From positions 1 to 47,071 of the forward strand of contig JARYLV010000014.1 in assembly GCA_029907465.1 (NCBI GenBank): a DNA stretch of 47,071 bases, read 5' to 3'. The notes beneath the pieces are model-generated. The model did no database searches. It saw nothing but the letters and a program-made list of their open reading frames with translations, and was not told the DNA's origin. Shown in pieces: positions 36,301 through 45,273 of the stretch. Within the stretch, counting starts at the first letter, position 1, and every line of letters starts with the position of its first letter. The position numbers and the translations under genes are program-made. The DNA comes from Methanomassiliicoccales archaeon (lineage in GTDB: Archaea; Thermoplasmatota; Thermoplasmata; Methanomassiliicoccales; JACIVX01).

Positions 36301-36618
36301 TAAGGTATAAACATGATCGTCATCAGTTCCCGCAATCCCATCAGGACCTGTGTCCTGGTCGAAAACGAGGCCCCCGTTTACGACATTGACAATTCCACCA
36401 GATCGTATAATGAGATTACCCCGCATGTGATAGAGCGTATCCGTGATGTTCCAGTAACGTATTGAGTAATCCGCACCAACAATCATATCGTTCGATGGGG
36501 AAGCGGCTTCTCCTTTTTCGGGGATCGTAAAGACAAAGAATCCGGCCAGAGAGGAAAAAATCAAGCTCCACACAGTCAGGATACTAACTGATTTGCTCAC
36601 AAGATCTCGCCGTAACAT
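30364..36618 (-). CDS. giant CARDB-repeat surface protein with cytoplasmic zinc ribbons
   Basis: This 2084-residue protein has an N-terminal signal peptide (about 1-38, ending GEAAS). Two beta-helix-like zones follow (about 40-400 and 980-1250, with GGxLI/VxxGGV strand repeats). About six CARDB domains come next (near 750, 860, 1260, 1375, 1490 and 1610; each ends in a pattern like DGLIPEMNKSNN). An Ig-like domain lies near 1735. A membrane helix (about 1839-1861) leads to a cytoplasmic tail with three zinc ribbons (CGEC...CPKC near 1871-1888, CSEC...CPEC near 1899-1916, CPVC...CHKC near 1995-2012) and an acidic end. Many N-x-S/T sites suit a glycosylated surface protein. It faces the pilin operon. 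Confidence 0.85.
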   Translation of the reverse strand: MLRRDLVSKSVSILTVWSLIFSSLAGFFVFTIPEKGEAASPSNDMIVGADYSIRYWNITDTLYHMRGNLIIRSGGIVNVVNGGLVFDQDTGPDGIAGTDDDHVYTLIVEDGGKLILNNSILTTNLNQINDYPSLGVIVRNGGVLEAINSVLKFPGHMVVDDSTLIMRNSTMKGHSSADIAKYCNQTQFPADFFDDFAVLAFVSSNIYLYDSSITGLLERNSTSPAYDHSYSFAADDGSKVTVIYNLTRNVLAAGDDNTAAGEEFSNLTIDDRKLFAVDPHEKLAIEGIDIAGLVFEKGEGVRVTLYAKYKTDAGYTGTNALNWSFRNGGVSSSTIVPSDTAAPYDPSINNEVTAASILPDMSSADLSKLNITFENNDPNGKKVYFNRIWVTVEMSLSTYRNITLAGSTQLTAVNSYLGVDFSSEASEHNQLVVLDCSRAYLYGVYVDTEQGIARLPDRSMAYVPADKVVTALPLSRGADDDTGEQFANLTADDNQYYVVGDGEKLHIFRFNVSDLSGNISEIVMKVIYFTEPGYTTSNYITWYLAGETPRNSSIRPVNSADETLGIYDLFSSGVDSFEKLERLNIIFNNSGGRIVYFERVWLEITLRPNIYIYKWLNLTLLDSQSLPVANAIVNVTVSGSGIPAYYVSPDGVDTIPPSVVLEYLGKDATSFKQTGQFGEVKIPLLWEVINETTMPNAQQIVGGYSVNITYRNTTGSMFYGSCGVDFPTYPAIGEGDQVVSKTIVLSNLVVDKPDLAILSFTYMPVTIYVMDLVVFTVRVSNDGLTAASNIKIDFSDFYNGSSRPIGNLTIAYLSAGSATDVTILWNGTTSGVHIITVEVDKLNLVPESNENNNHLSTQVYVAPLLPDLSITSADIRIGPEPISTGALSYINVTIHNMLGRSDAINATVEFYAGNPLSGGSLLGSTIINVPAGGSNDTTFNWIPSQIGNYPVYVYINPERRINEYSYANNLAFKNVSVQLSPNIKDLVIDDNRIVEFLSGSYYQGGNIIVKDNGTLILDQCTLTILQQRSDEFVIVVSDNASIILTSATLTSDFNMKVYLFDSGTLSISASSVPPVITIVADDESRLLISSSTLACDIITPTTSSATIVADNTTFYRSWSSFGGNAKAHLTSISIPSISPIENAEAWHYRWLSVTVLDGVDQPLRGAFVNIAYYLNGTLYTGALTGESGKTVVRAPCDKINSTSIWFIGNYKINATYWFNGVPYNTPGSIGASLKPYSPPAPLSRDDLSVIVKIPGALPDLDPPFWVSNTSPARGQAVTLIANITNIGVVPARNVEVRFYDNFYDNESRLKRTVIKNAIIPIINPFETVSVGATWTATLPLGEHNLSVVVDPDGLIPEMNKSNNLNYTIVFVRGIAQLSVAAGGFLVSPDSPVTNSSATVSVRVLNTGDVEAEDVNVSFYQTRSGSGQALIGYSVVSRILPGGTGIATISWIPNHPGSWTITVIIDENGEIEEDKKTDNTASMSVTVKNYADLTPTSIVFTPASPVSAGTHIRMDLSIMNAGESSISGAVVRFWLGAVGTGKIIAEELTGTIGPGQTGTVSAEWDVEIDPGLSIQTRTIFVIVNPDEILPEIRYDNNLASEQLVVFDTRSDLSFLGAPEITLKGHIVNQTYVGETVVIGAKIRNIGYTSAFGARIAFYAIDEHSNLTYLGSITKDVSPGATVVANLTWPVNLTVGTYSIFVQIDPDGLIDESNRNNNDVNTSLEIIRPSPIISIDLGNVYKYKTGDNIPVSGRVTNEITGNALAGVAVTVSLIDAGGVVVSGPYEVTTNSEGYFDAVVYIPLGVIGSCNVKATTIISGDQTSDYTAVSIEKGFTETGVDWWIYALIVAIVAAIIIAFSAYLYKYGLGKMVECGECGALIPESSRRCPKCGVEFEPGTVKCSECGAWIPANSAECPECGAKFVTEPIPEEEDEYIKKMREQYEKSIEIYREQARSVLGKKYSEEKFKQWWKKQPTYISFEKWLSQEEERRKLGAFACPVCGTLNARGSTVCHKCGTVFEAKKEVKEEAPATPEEKPRTLRRIVRRPVEKKAVPKEGAEKPEEAKPEESAGEQTQSPEEKEEPKESQ

Positions 36619-37016
36619 TATCCCACCAAATACATTTCCGCCAGTTGAAGTAGCTATTAAACATTATAAATACATATCCATTCAGGTAATTTATCATGAT
36701 AATAAGGAAAAGACCTGATGAGTAGCCATCTTTAAATCAAGATGTGCTTCGTTTCATGAATCGATAATTGTGTTCCGATCCGTTGTGAGCTCATAAGAAC
36801 TCTGGTGGCTGGTAGCCACAAACTGATTTGACATCCAGAATTTGGCGTCTATTGATTAATTTTGCATACCAGATAGATATGTCCATTCTACTTGCGTCTT
36901 GATATTTGCAAGATTGCGAGACTGCTAACCCAACGAGATATCCTTTAAGGTACTTTTGGACGGAATAAAATATTGAAGAGAAAGGGCGATGAAGACTCTG
37001 ACTCTCAGAAATTGGT
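36619..37016. other. intergenic region upstream of the giant surface gene
   Basis: This is 398 bases between two leftward genes. It holds the promoter of the giant gene (TATA at 36663-36670) and a short hairpin, GTGGCT-GGT-AGCCAC, at 36805-36819. No coding frame is supported. Confidence 0.45.
36663..36670 (-). promoter_or_regulatory. TATA box of the giant surface protein gene
   Basis: Read leftward the site is TTTATAAT, about 45-52 bases before the ATG. GGTGGG, a ribosome-binding site, lies between it and the ATG. Confidence 0.5.
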
Positions 37017-38246
37017 TTATTTCTTCCTTATAATCTTTCTGATCGAAATCGAGCGCTTGACACTAGGTTCCTTCTTCTCTTCCGCGGCTTGAGTTTTTTC
37101 TTCAGTCTTTTCTTGTATTTCTTCTCCAGCTGGCTTTTCTTCGACCTTCTCTTCACGCTTCCTTTCTGCCTGAATTTCCTCTTTTTGCTTTGGCTCTTCC
37201 TTCTTCTCTTCCTTGAGAATCGCTCCACAGGCGTAACATCTCTCCGCATCTGCATCGACAATCGTCCGACAGTTCGGGCAGAATTTCTCCATCGGCCGCT
37301 CACTCGCCTTCTCCTCGATCTTTTCTTCCATTCTCGCTTCGGTTCCGCCCACACCTACCTCAGACATAGCTACAGTTTCCTGAGTCGCTGACGCAGAGCC
37401 CGCCTCTGCATGAGAAGGTTGACTTATAGCCTCACCTTGCGAGAATCTTTCAGATCCAATTTCTGATCCCGCCTGTACAGCCGAAACTTCGGGAGCTCCA
37501 GTTCCGGAGATCGATGGCGCTACCGAAGGCTCAGTTATCGGCGATACCTTAACTTCCTCAGTTTCTTCCGCTTCAGAAATCAGAGCTTCTCTCCTCGCAA
37601 GGATCTTTTCGCGCTCGCTGAGCGCCGCCTCTCTATCGTTAAGAATCTTTTCCCATTCAACCAATCTCTTCTGTTCATTCACCAAGATTGCCTTGCTTTC
37701 GGCAAGAAGTGTCTGTTGCTCCTCGAAAATCTTTACCTTCGCAAGGATCTCCTCTCTCTTCGCAGAAACTTCTTCGAGAATCTTTTTCAGATCCCTTTCC
37801 TCCGTGAGCAATCTTTCTTCGAGTTCTAGAATTCTACCAGCGGCCTGCCTGATCTTTTCCTCGTATCCCTTTACCTGTTCGCCGAGTTCAAGAATTTCAC
37901 TTTCTTGTTCGGTGATTTCTTTCTGGCGCTTTTCAAGGATAATACGCATCGAGTGGTTCTCCTCTTCACGAAGCTTGAGTTCCCTTTCTAATTCGAGTAA
38001 TTCCGCTTCCGTCTTCTTGACCGCCTCTTCACGCGGTACTAATTCTGATTCCCTTTTCAGTAACTCCTTTTCTTTTTCATCGAGTTTTCGTGCATATTCG
38101 TCAAGCTGCTGCCTCCGCTCCCTCAACTCCGCGTCTTTTCTATCAAGCTCTTCCTTTCGTCTTCTAATTTCGACTTCCTGCGCCTTGATTTTCTCCTTGA
38201 ATTCCTCAATGACCTGCCAAATTGGGATACTGTCCTCCGATGACAC
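37017..38246 (-). CDS. coiled-coil protein with zinc ribbon
   Basis: This 409-residue cytoplasmic protein has a long Glu/Lys/Arg coiled coil (about 10-225), a Ser/Glu/Ala-rich linker, one zinc ribbon (CPNC...CYAC, about 323-340) and a very acidic-basic tail ending ISIRKIIRKK. GTG 38246 is chosen because GGAGG lies seven bases upstream. It is 86 bases downstream of the KaiC-like ATPase gene on the same strand, probably one operon. The tail's basic end resembles the RTLRRIVRRP stretch in the tail of the giant surface protein. No enzymatic domain is seen; a scaffold or adaptor role is likely. Confidence 0.75.
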   Translation of the reverse strand: MSSEDSIPIWQVIEEFKEKIKAQEVEIRRRKEELDRKDAELRERRQQLDEYARKLDEKEKELLKRESELVPREEAVKKTEAELLELERELKLREEENHSMRIILEKRQKEITEQESEILELGEQVKGYEEKIRQAAGRILELEERLLTEERDLKKILEEVSAKREEILAKVKIFEEQQTLLAESKAILVNEQKRLVEWEKILNDREAALSEREKILARREALISEAEETEEVKVSPITEPSVAPSISGTGAPEVSAVQAGSEIGSERFSQGEAISQPSHAEAGSASATQETVAMSEVGVGGTEARMEEKIEEKASERPMEKFCPNCRTIVDADAERCYACGAILKEEKKEEPKQKEEIQAERKREEKVEEKPAGEEIQEKTEEKTQAAEEKKEPSVKRSISIRKIIRKK

Positions 38247-38332
38247 TGACCTTCCTCCTCACATCGCTACTTTCATTCATTAACTCCCTCTCAGGGATTT
38301 AATATCATTCCATCTGCGATTAATTAATTGTG

Positions 38333-39034
38333 CTACGCCAACGTAGGGCCAAGAACCATGAGACCGTTGCTTCCAATCTCAATCGTATGCTTTTCCATAC
38401 TGTGCTCACAGGCCCTCATTTTCTCAACTCGGATAAATCGGACAAGTTTGCCGCGTGTCCGATCGAGACCTAACTCAATGATTCCATCCGCAAGGAAAAC
38501 CTCGTTGCCAACGAAATCAACCGATCCTCCTTGGGAACGTTCCATAATGATGAAAGAGATGAGATTAAAATCGCGCAGCGTCTTGAAGAAATAGAACATC
38601 TTCTTTCGCATTCCTCTCATATCATCCATAAGCGAGTAGAGAGCACCCAGCGAATCGAGGGCGAAGACCGTGAACTTGTCCTGATGTTTTTTCTTGAAGT
38701 ATCCGATGACTTGCTCAACAAAGTGAAGATAATCTGTCGGCGCTTCGGATTCAATGATTTCATCGAGTTCTCTGAGGTCTGTAAAGTCGGATATCTCAAG
38801 ATTTGACGCTATCTTAATTCCCAGACTTCTCATATTCTTAACGTGACTTTCCGCCGATTCCTCAAGCGTTACATACAATCCATATTCGCCTGTCTTTTCG
38901 AGATATGTGGAAATCAGGGAATATGTGAAACTCGTCTTAAGAGAGCCCGGCGGTCCTGTGACGAGTACGACCTTCGGCGACTCGATATCTGTCCGGAAGA
39001 CCTTTTCGAGCCCCTGTATCGAATTCTTGAACAT
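38333..39034 (-). CDS. KaiC/RAD55-like RecA-superfamily ATPase
   Basis: This 233-residue protein is one RecA-fold domain. Walker A is GPPGSLKTS, a variant with Leu before the Lys but intact Lys-Thr-Ser. The Walker B strand TVFALDSLGALY keeps the Asp. A Glu-rich strand LYVTLEES follows the first helix as in KaiC-like proteins. These are the residues lost in the fused protein encoded at 20908-22848. ArlH, the archaellum regulator, is also a KaiC-like single domain, so a regulatory role beside the secretion ATPases is conceivable. It heads a two-gene operon with the coiled-coil/zinc-ribbon protein. Confidence 0.82.
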   Translation of the reverse strand: MFKNSIQGLEKVFRTDIESPKVVLVTGPPGSLKTSFTYSLISTYLEKTGEYGLYVTLEESAESHVKNMRSLGIKIASNLEISDFTDLRELDEIIESEAPTDYLHFVEQVIGYFKKKHQDKFTVFALDSLGALYSLMDDMRGMRKKMFYFFKTLRDFNLISFIIMERSQGGSVDFVGNEVFLADGIIELGLDRTRGKLVRFIRVEKMRACEHSMEKHTIEIGSNGLMVLGPTLA

Positions 39035-39380
39035 CTTTACGCACCAGTACCTGGGGGGAATTCATTGATATTGCCACTAATAAACCTTTGTGAATGAATT
39101 ATCGATTTTGATAATTTAATCAATGGTATCTGAAAACGATTGAAATCGACACAGATCTCGTGTACTTATCGAAAAGCAATGTTTTGTTTATAGATTGGCA
39201 TTACGATTTTGTGCGTATGATTGCAGGTAAGATTGCAAGCCAGCAACAGAAGGGGCCTCTTTCATCGATGCTCAATCCAATAGTCCCTATTTGATTTTCA
39301 TCCTTCATTTGTTCGAAAAAGCTTCAAAAAAGGTAAAAAAAATAAGGTAATGAAATTGAATGTTGGATTATACACGATCC
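39035..39380. other. intergenic region, KaiC-like gene / gyrA end
   Basis: This is 346 bases between two leftward genes. It includes the probable gyrA terminator (39316-39342) and the promoter of the KaiC-like gene. No gene is seen. Confidence 0.45.
39316..39342 (-). terminator. multi T-run terminator of the gyrase operon
   Basis: Three A-runs on the plus strand (five, six and eight A's) form successive T-runs on the minus strand, beginning about 40 bases after the gyrA stop. Confidence 0.55.
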
Positions 39381-42300
39381 TCAGAACTCATCGATAGAAT
39401 CGAAATCCTCGTCAGAGACCTCTTCCTCTGGTTCCCGCGGGATCATATCTTTGTCCTCGGTCACTTCCGCCATGTCGACCATTTTCTCTTCCTTCTCACC
39501 GATCAGGCGCGCGATGGCTGTAACCTTGTCGCCCTCGCGGAGCCGCATGATTTTCACGCCCATTGTCGCCCTTCCCATGACCCTGATGTCAGCAACGGGA
39601 ATCCTGATCACCATGCCTTGCGTGCTGGTCACAATGATTTCGTCGTTTTGAGCGACATCGAGAACTGAAACGACTTTGCCATTTCTTTCTCCAGTTTTAA
39701 TCGTAATGACGCCTTTACCCCCTCTCTTCGTCTTCCTGTATACAGACACTGGCGACAACTTGCCATAACCGTTTTCGGTGATCGAAAGAAGCATCGAGTC
39801 TGGCCTCACTGCCGCCATGCTGACGACCTCGTCGCCAGGGTAGAGTCTGATCCCGATGACACCTTTTGCAGGTCTTCCCATCGGCCTGACTTCTGTTTCG
39901 TTGAATCTGACTGCTTGGCCTCCCTTCGTTGCGATGACGATTTCCTTCGTGCCATCCGTCAGTCTCGTGTCGACGAGCTCGTCGCCAGGTTCGAGGCCTA
40001 GAGCGATGATACCAGACGATCGCACATGGGAATAAGCGGTGAGAGGTGTTTTCTTGATGATACCTTTTTTCGTCGAAAAAACAAGGTAATGATTTTCGTC
40101 AAATTCCTTGATGGGGATCGTGTCCAAAATCTTCTCCCCCTCCGAAAGCGCTGGTAAGAGGTTAACGATCGGTTTCCCTTTCGAGTGTCGACTGCCGACC
40201 GGCACTTGGTAAGCCTTCAGCCAGTAAGCTTTTCCCAAATTCGTGAAAAACATCAGGTAGTTGTGCGTAGATGTGACGAAGAGATTTGTCACGTAGTCCT
40301 CCTCCTTCGTCTCCATCCCGATCAGGCCGACCCCGCCCCTCCTCTGCTGCTTGTACATATCAAGGGGCACCCTCTTGATGTAGCCGTCATGCGTGATCAT
40401 GATGACCATTTCTTCATCCGGAATGAGATCTTCGAGATCCATTTCCAGCACGTCGTGAACGATTTCTGTTTTCCTTTCATCACCGTGTTTTTCTCTGATC
40501 TCGAGCATCTCTTTCTTGATAATATCCATGATCTTTCTTTCATCCGCCAGAATACTTTCTAGTTCCCGCACTTTCTTCTCGATCTCGATGAACTCGCTGC
40601 GCAGATTTTCGATTTCCAGACCTGTCAGGCGTTGTAATCTGATGTCAAGAATCGCCTTAGCCTGTTCTTCCGTGATTGCCAGACGCTGCATGAGTGCGAT
40701 CCTCGCCTCCTCAGGCGTCTTCGCCGCCCTGATCATCGCGATTGTATCATCGAGCGCGTCGACCGCTTTGATGAGACCTTGCAGAATGTGATCGCGCTTC
40801 TTCGCCTCTTCAAGCTCAAACCGCGTTCTCCTGATCACGACGCTCTTCCGGTAGTCGATGAAATGCTGGAGCGCTTCTTTTAACGTAAGAACTTTCGGCT
40901 CGTTGTTGACAAGTGCGAGGTTGATAACGCCAAAGGTCACTTCCATCTGGGTATGTGAAAAGAGTTGGTTGAGGACGATGTCCTCCATCACATCTTTGCG
41001 AAGCTCAATGACAATCCGCATGCCCTCGCGATCAGATTCATCTCGCAGATCGACAATGCCATCGATTCTCTTATCTTTGGCGAGTTCGGCGATCGATTCG
41101 ATGAGATTGGACTTATTGACCTGATAGGGAATCTCGGTGATCACGATTCTCTTCTTATTCTCTAACTCTTCAACCTTCGTCCGCGCTCTCACCTTTAGCT
41201 TTCCTTTACCCGTTGAATACGCTTCGAGGATGCCACTAATCCCGTAGATGATACCACCGGTCGGGAAATCGGGTCCCTTGATGTACTCCATCAGATCCTG
41301 CGTTTCCATTGATGGGTTATCAATCAGATGGACGATCGCATCGACGACTTCCCTGAGATTGTGAGGCGGGATATTCGTCGCCATGCCAACGGCGATCCCC
41401 GATGAGCCGTTGACGATGAGGTTCGGAAACTTGCCAGGGAGCACTGCCGGCTCCTTCAAACTCCCGTCAAAATTATCGACGAAATCGACCGTATCTTTCT
41501 CGATATCGGCCAACATTTCTTCCGCAATCGGCGAGAGACGGCACTCGGTGTACCTCATCGCCGCCGCTGAATCGCCGTCGACGCTACCAAAGTTACCCTG
41601 ACCATCGATCAATGGATACCGCATTGAGAAATCCTGCGCCATTCTCACAAGGGCGTCGTAAACTGCCATGTCGCCATGGGGATGATATTTACCGAGGCAG
41701 TTGTGCGAGACGATACCGTTTGCAACAAATTCATGCGGTCCTGCGACCTCGAGGTCATATGTCTTCTGAGGCTCAGCACTCTCTACGCAGTTTACGCGAA
41801 TGAAGAAGAGGTTGTACTGAAGAGCGTCCCCCAGCAATGGCAATTCTTCGCCGACCACATCGCCGATCAAATTGCAATCTGTTTCCTCATCAACCAACGA
41901 CAAGACCGATACTGGGAATTGCGATATTTGATCTGCGAGTTTGCAAGAAAGAGATTGATCAAGTTTACACCTTTCTCTTTGATCGATGAATTTGGCAATC
42001 TGAGAGCTAGACCACGCTACCTTATCGACGCTGGTCCTCGGAACCTTTTTCTTGATATATGCAAGAGGCGATTGTTCCGTGTCATTCCTGCCTTGACGTC
42101 GATGCCCAGTCAGTTTTAAAAGTCTTTCAGCGAACAGACCATTTACTTCGATTGCATATGCGGAATTGGCGTGAGTCTGATCACGCTCAACTGGCCTTTC
42201 GCTGGATTGTTTGTTAATTGGGGTTAGGGAAGCGATTACGCCCAGATGATGTAAAATCAGCTGGACATCGGCCGCCATTTTTCGCGATACAAAAGGTAAA

Positions 42301-43223
42301 CGGATTGATTCACTTTTAATAAGGGGATTGAGACCAGCATCAAGCATTCCTTTTAAAAGAGAAAGCAAGACATCACGAGGCGAGTGGAAAAGGGGCTCGG
42401 GAATGCCATCTTTTTCATGAATCAATTGAACGATCTGTTGAAGAAGTGAAGATGAGTCATCGGGAGAAATATGGGAAAGCGATCCATGACATAAGATAGA
42501 GGAGGTCGTGCCATCGGTACCTTTTCCGTTACAAGAAATCTGGTTCAGTGCTTTAGAGAGTTGTTCTTGAGTTGCATCATCACAAATGGTTAAAAACAGA
42601 TGATCTTTTTCCCTGGTCATCGAGTTCCGCATCAGGAGATAACCTAAAAGGTAGGCAATTTTCTCGTTGATTTCGATCTGCTTCCCGTCTTTCAATCGCA
42701 TGCTCGCATAACCAAGATTTTCTGGATAGATGCACCGTGCAACGACAAGATCTCCTTCCGTAAGATCTTTTGCAACCTTCCATTCGTAAGATAATGAAGA
42801 GTTGAGAATTTTAATCGGCTGCTCTGGTGTACAAACAATTTCTGCACCAGTTTCCAATCTTATTCTGACAAGCGGTTTCGGAGGCATCTCGTATAACTCG
42901 ATCACCGGTGCTCGTCCGCGGTGCGTGTAAACAATGTCACCGTGTTCAATCTCTTCAATCGGGATGAGACCACGATCAGTCAGCACCCGCGTTCCGGCAA
43001 CAAAACATTCACCAACAACACGCGCGCTCTTCTTGTGTGGTCTGTTCGAAAGGAGCCCCATATCGTACATCGCGTAAAGGATCCTTCTTTGAACTGGCTT
43101 GAGTCCGTCCCTGACATCCGGAAGAGCTCTGCCCACGATCACGCTCATCGCGTAATCGATGTAGGATTTCTTCATCTCGATCTCAATGGGGCGCTGGATA
43201 ATTCGCGTCGCTTTGTCTTCCAT
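39381..43223 (-). CDS. gyrA: DNA gyrase subunit A precursor with intein
   Basis: This 1280-residue precursor contains an 844-residue GyrA and a 436-residue intein (residues 73-508). The breakage-reunion domain has RPHKKSARVVGE before the intein and CLGKYHPHGD after it. The catalytic Tyr, in AAAMRYTECRL, is residue 122 of the spliced protein, the E. coli GyrA number. The GyrA box QRRGGVG is intact, which marks gyrase over topoisomerase IV, and the C-terminal beta-pinwheel follows. With GyrB it introduces negative supercoils. It starts eight bases after the gyrB stop, so the two form one operon. Confidence 0.95.
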   Translation of the reverse strand: MEDKATRIIQRPIEIEMKKSYIDYAMSVIVGRALPDVRDGLKPVQRRILYAMYDMGLLSNRPHKKSARVVGECFVAGTRVLTDRGLIPIEEIEHGDIVYTHRGRAPVIELYEMPPKPLVRIRLETGAEIVCTPEQPIKILNSSLSYEWKVAKDLTEGDLVVARCIYPENLGYASMRLKDGKQIEINEKIAYLLGYLLMRNSMTREKDHLFLTICDDATQEQLSKALNQISCNGKGTDGTTSSILCHGSLSHISPDDSSSLLQQIVQLIHEKDGIPEPLFHSPRDVLLSLLKGMLDAGLNPLIKSESIRLPFVSRKMAADVQLILHHLGVIASLTPINKQSSERPVERDQTHANSAYAIEVNGLFAERLLKLTGHRRQGRNDTEQSPLAYIKKKVPRTSVDKVAWSSSQIAKFIDQRERCKLDQSLSCKLADQISQFPVSVLSLVDEETDCNLIGDVVGEELPLLGDALQYNLFFIRVNCVESAEPQKTYDLEVAGPHEFVANGIVSHNCLGKYHPHGDMAVYDALVRMAQDFSMRYPLIDGQGNFGSVDGDSAAAMRYTECRLSPIAEEMLADIEKDTVDFVDNFDGSLKEPAVLPGKFPNLIVNGSSGIAVGMATNIPPHNLREVVDAIVHLIDNPSMETQDLMEYIKGPDFPTGGIIYGISGILEAYSTGKGKLKVRARTKVEELENKKRIVITEIPYQVNKSNLIESIAELAKDKRIDGIVDLRDESDREGMRIVIELRKDVMEDIVLNQLFSHTQMEVTFGVINLALVNNEPKVLTLKEALQHFIDYRKSVVIRRTRFELEEAKKRDHILQGLIKAVDALDDTIAMIRAAKTPEEARIALMQRLAITEEQAKAILDIRLQRLTGLEIENLRSEFIEIEKKVRELESILADERKIMDIIKKEMLEIREKHGDERKTEIVHDVLEMDLEDLIPDEEMVIMITHDGYIKRVPLDMYKQQRRGGVGLIGMETKEEDYVTNLFVTSTHNYLMFFTNLGKAYWLKAYQVPVGSRHSKGKPIVNLLPALSEGEKILDTIPIKEFDENHYLVFSTKKGIIKKTPLTAYSHVRSSGIIALGLEPGDELVDTRLTDGTKEIVIATKGGQAVRFNETEVRPMGRPAKGVIGIRLYPGDEVVSMAAVRPDSMLLSITENGYGKLSPVSVYRKTKRGGKGVITIKTGERNGKVVSVLDVAQNDEIIVTSTQGMVIRIPVADIRVMGRATMGVKIMRLREGDKVTAIARLIGEKEEKMVDMAEVTEDKDMIPREPEEEVSDEDFDSIDEF
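41700..43007 (-). mobile_element. GyrA intein (436 aa) with degenerate LAGLIDADG domain
   Basis: The intein begins with Cys (CFVAGTRVLTDRG, block A) and ends GIVSHN, followed by a +1 Cys. Block F is EVAGPHEFVAN. Block B reads CTPEQPI: the His of the usual T-x-x-H is Gln here. Two endonuclease-like helices are visible, AYLLGYLLMRNS and LLSLLKGMLDAGL, but the acidic metal-binding residue is gone or displaced in both. It therefore probably splices but no longer homes. It is inserted between Glu72 and the YHPHGD segment, the same site used by mycobacterial GyrA inteins. Confidence 0.92.
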
Positions 43224-43231
43224 GAAAACAC

Positions 43232-45139
<1,908 letters not shown>

Positions 45140-45190
45140 TCATGCCCTCAGGTTGAACTCTAGCGTGTCAAATAGACGTGTTTACAGTCT

Positions 45191-45219
45191 AAAGGGATGA
45201 TGTGCTCTCCCATCCCTTT
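45191..45219 (-). promoter_or_regulatory. 9-bp hairpin in the gyrB leader
   Basis: AAAGGGATG and CATCCCTTT are perfect inverted repeats separated by 11 bases. In the leftward transcript this lies about 65 bases before the gyrB ATG. It could be a protein-binding operator or an RNA structure that controls gyrase expression. Confidence 0.5.
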
Positions 45220-45273
45220 TCTGACGTTCTTACTAATGTACTCATAGTATTAATAATCTTCTAAATGTCTGGC

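Noticed and set aside
30364-36618. long plus-strand open frames across the giant surface gene
   Set aside because: They are fragmentary shadows; only the minus-strand frame has a signal peptide, repeats and zinc ribbons.
36805-36819. GTGGCT-GGT-AGCCAC hairpin as a terminator or small RNA
   Set aside because: It has no T-run and no surrounding conserved structure that I can recognise; kept only as a note in the gap entry.
37693-38283. 196-codon plus-strand Ser-rich frame opposite the coiled-coil gene
   Set aside because: Ser/Leu/Phe-rich text is the usual antisense image of a Glu/Arg/Lys coiled coil.
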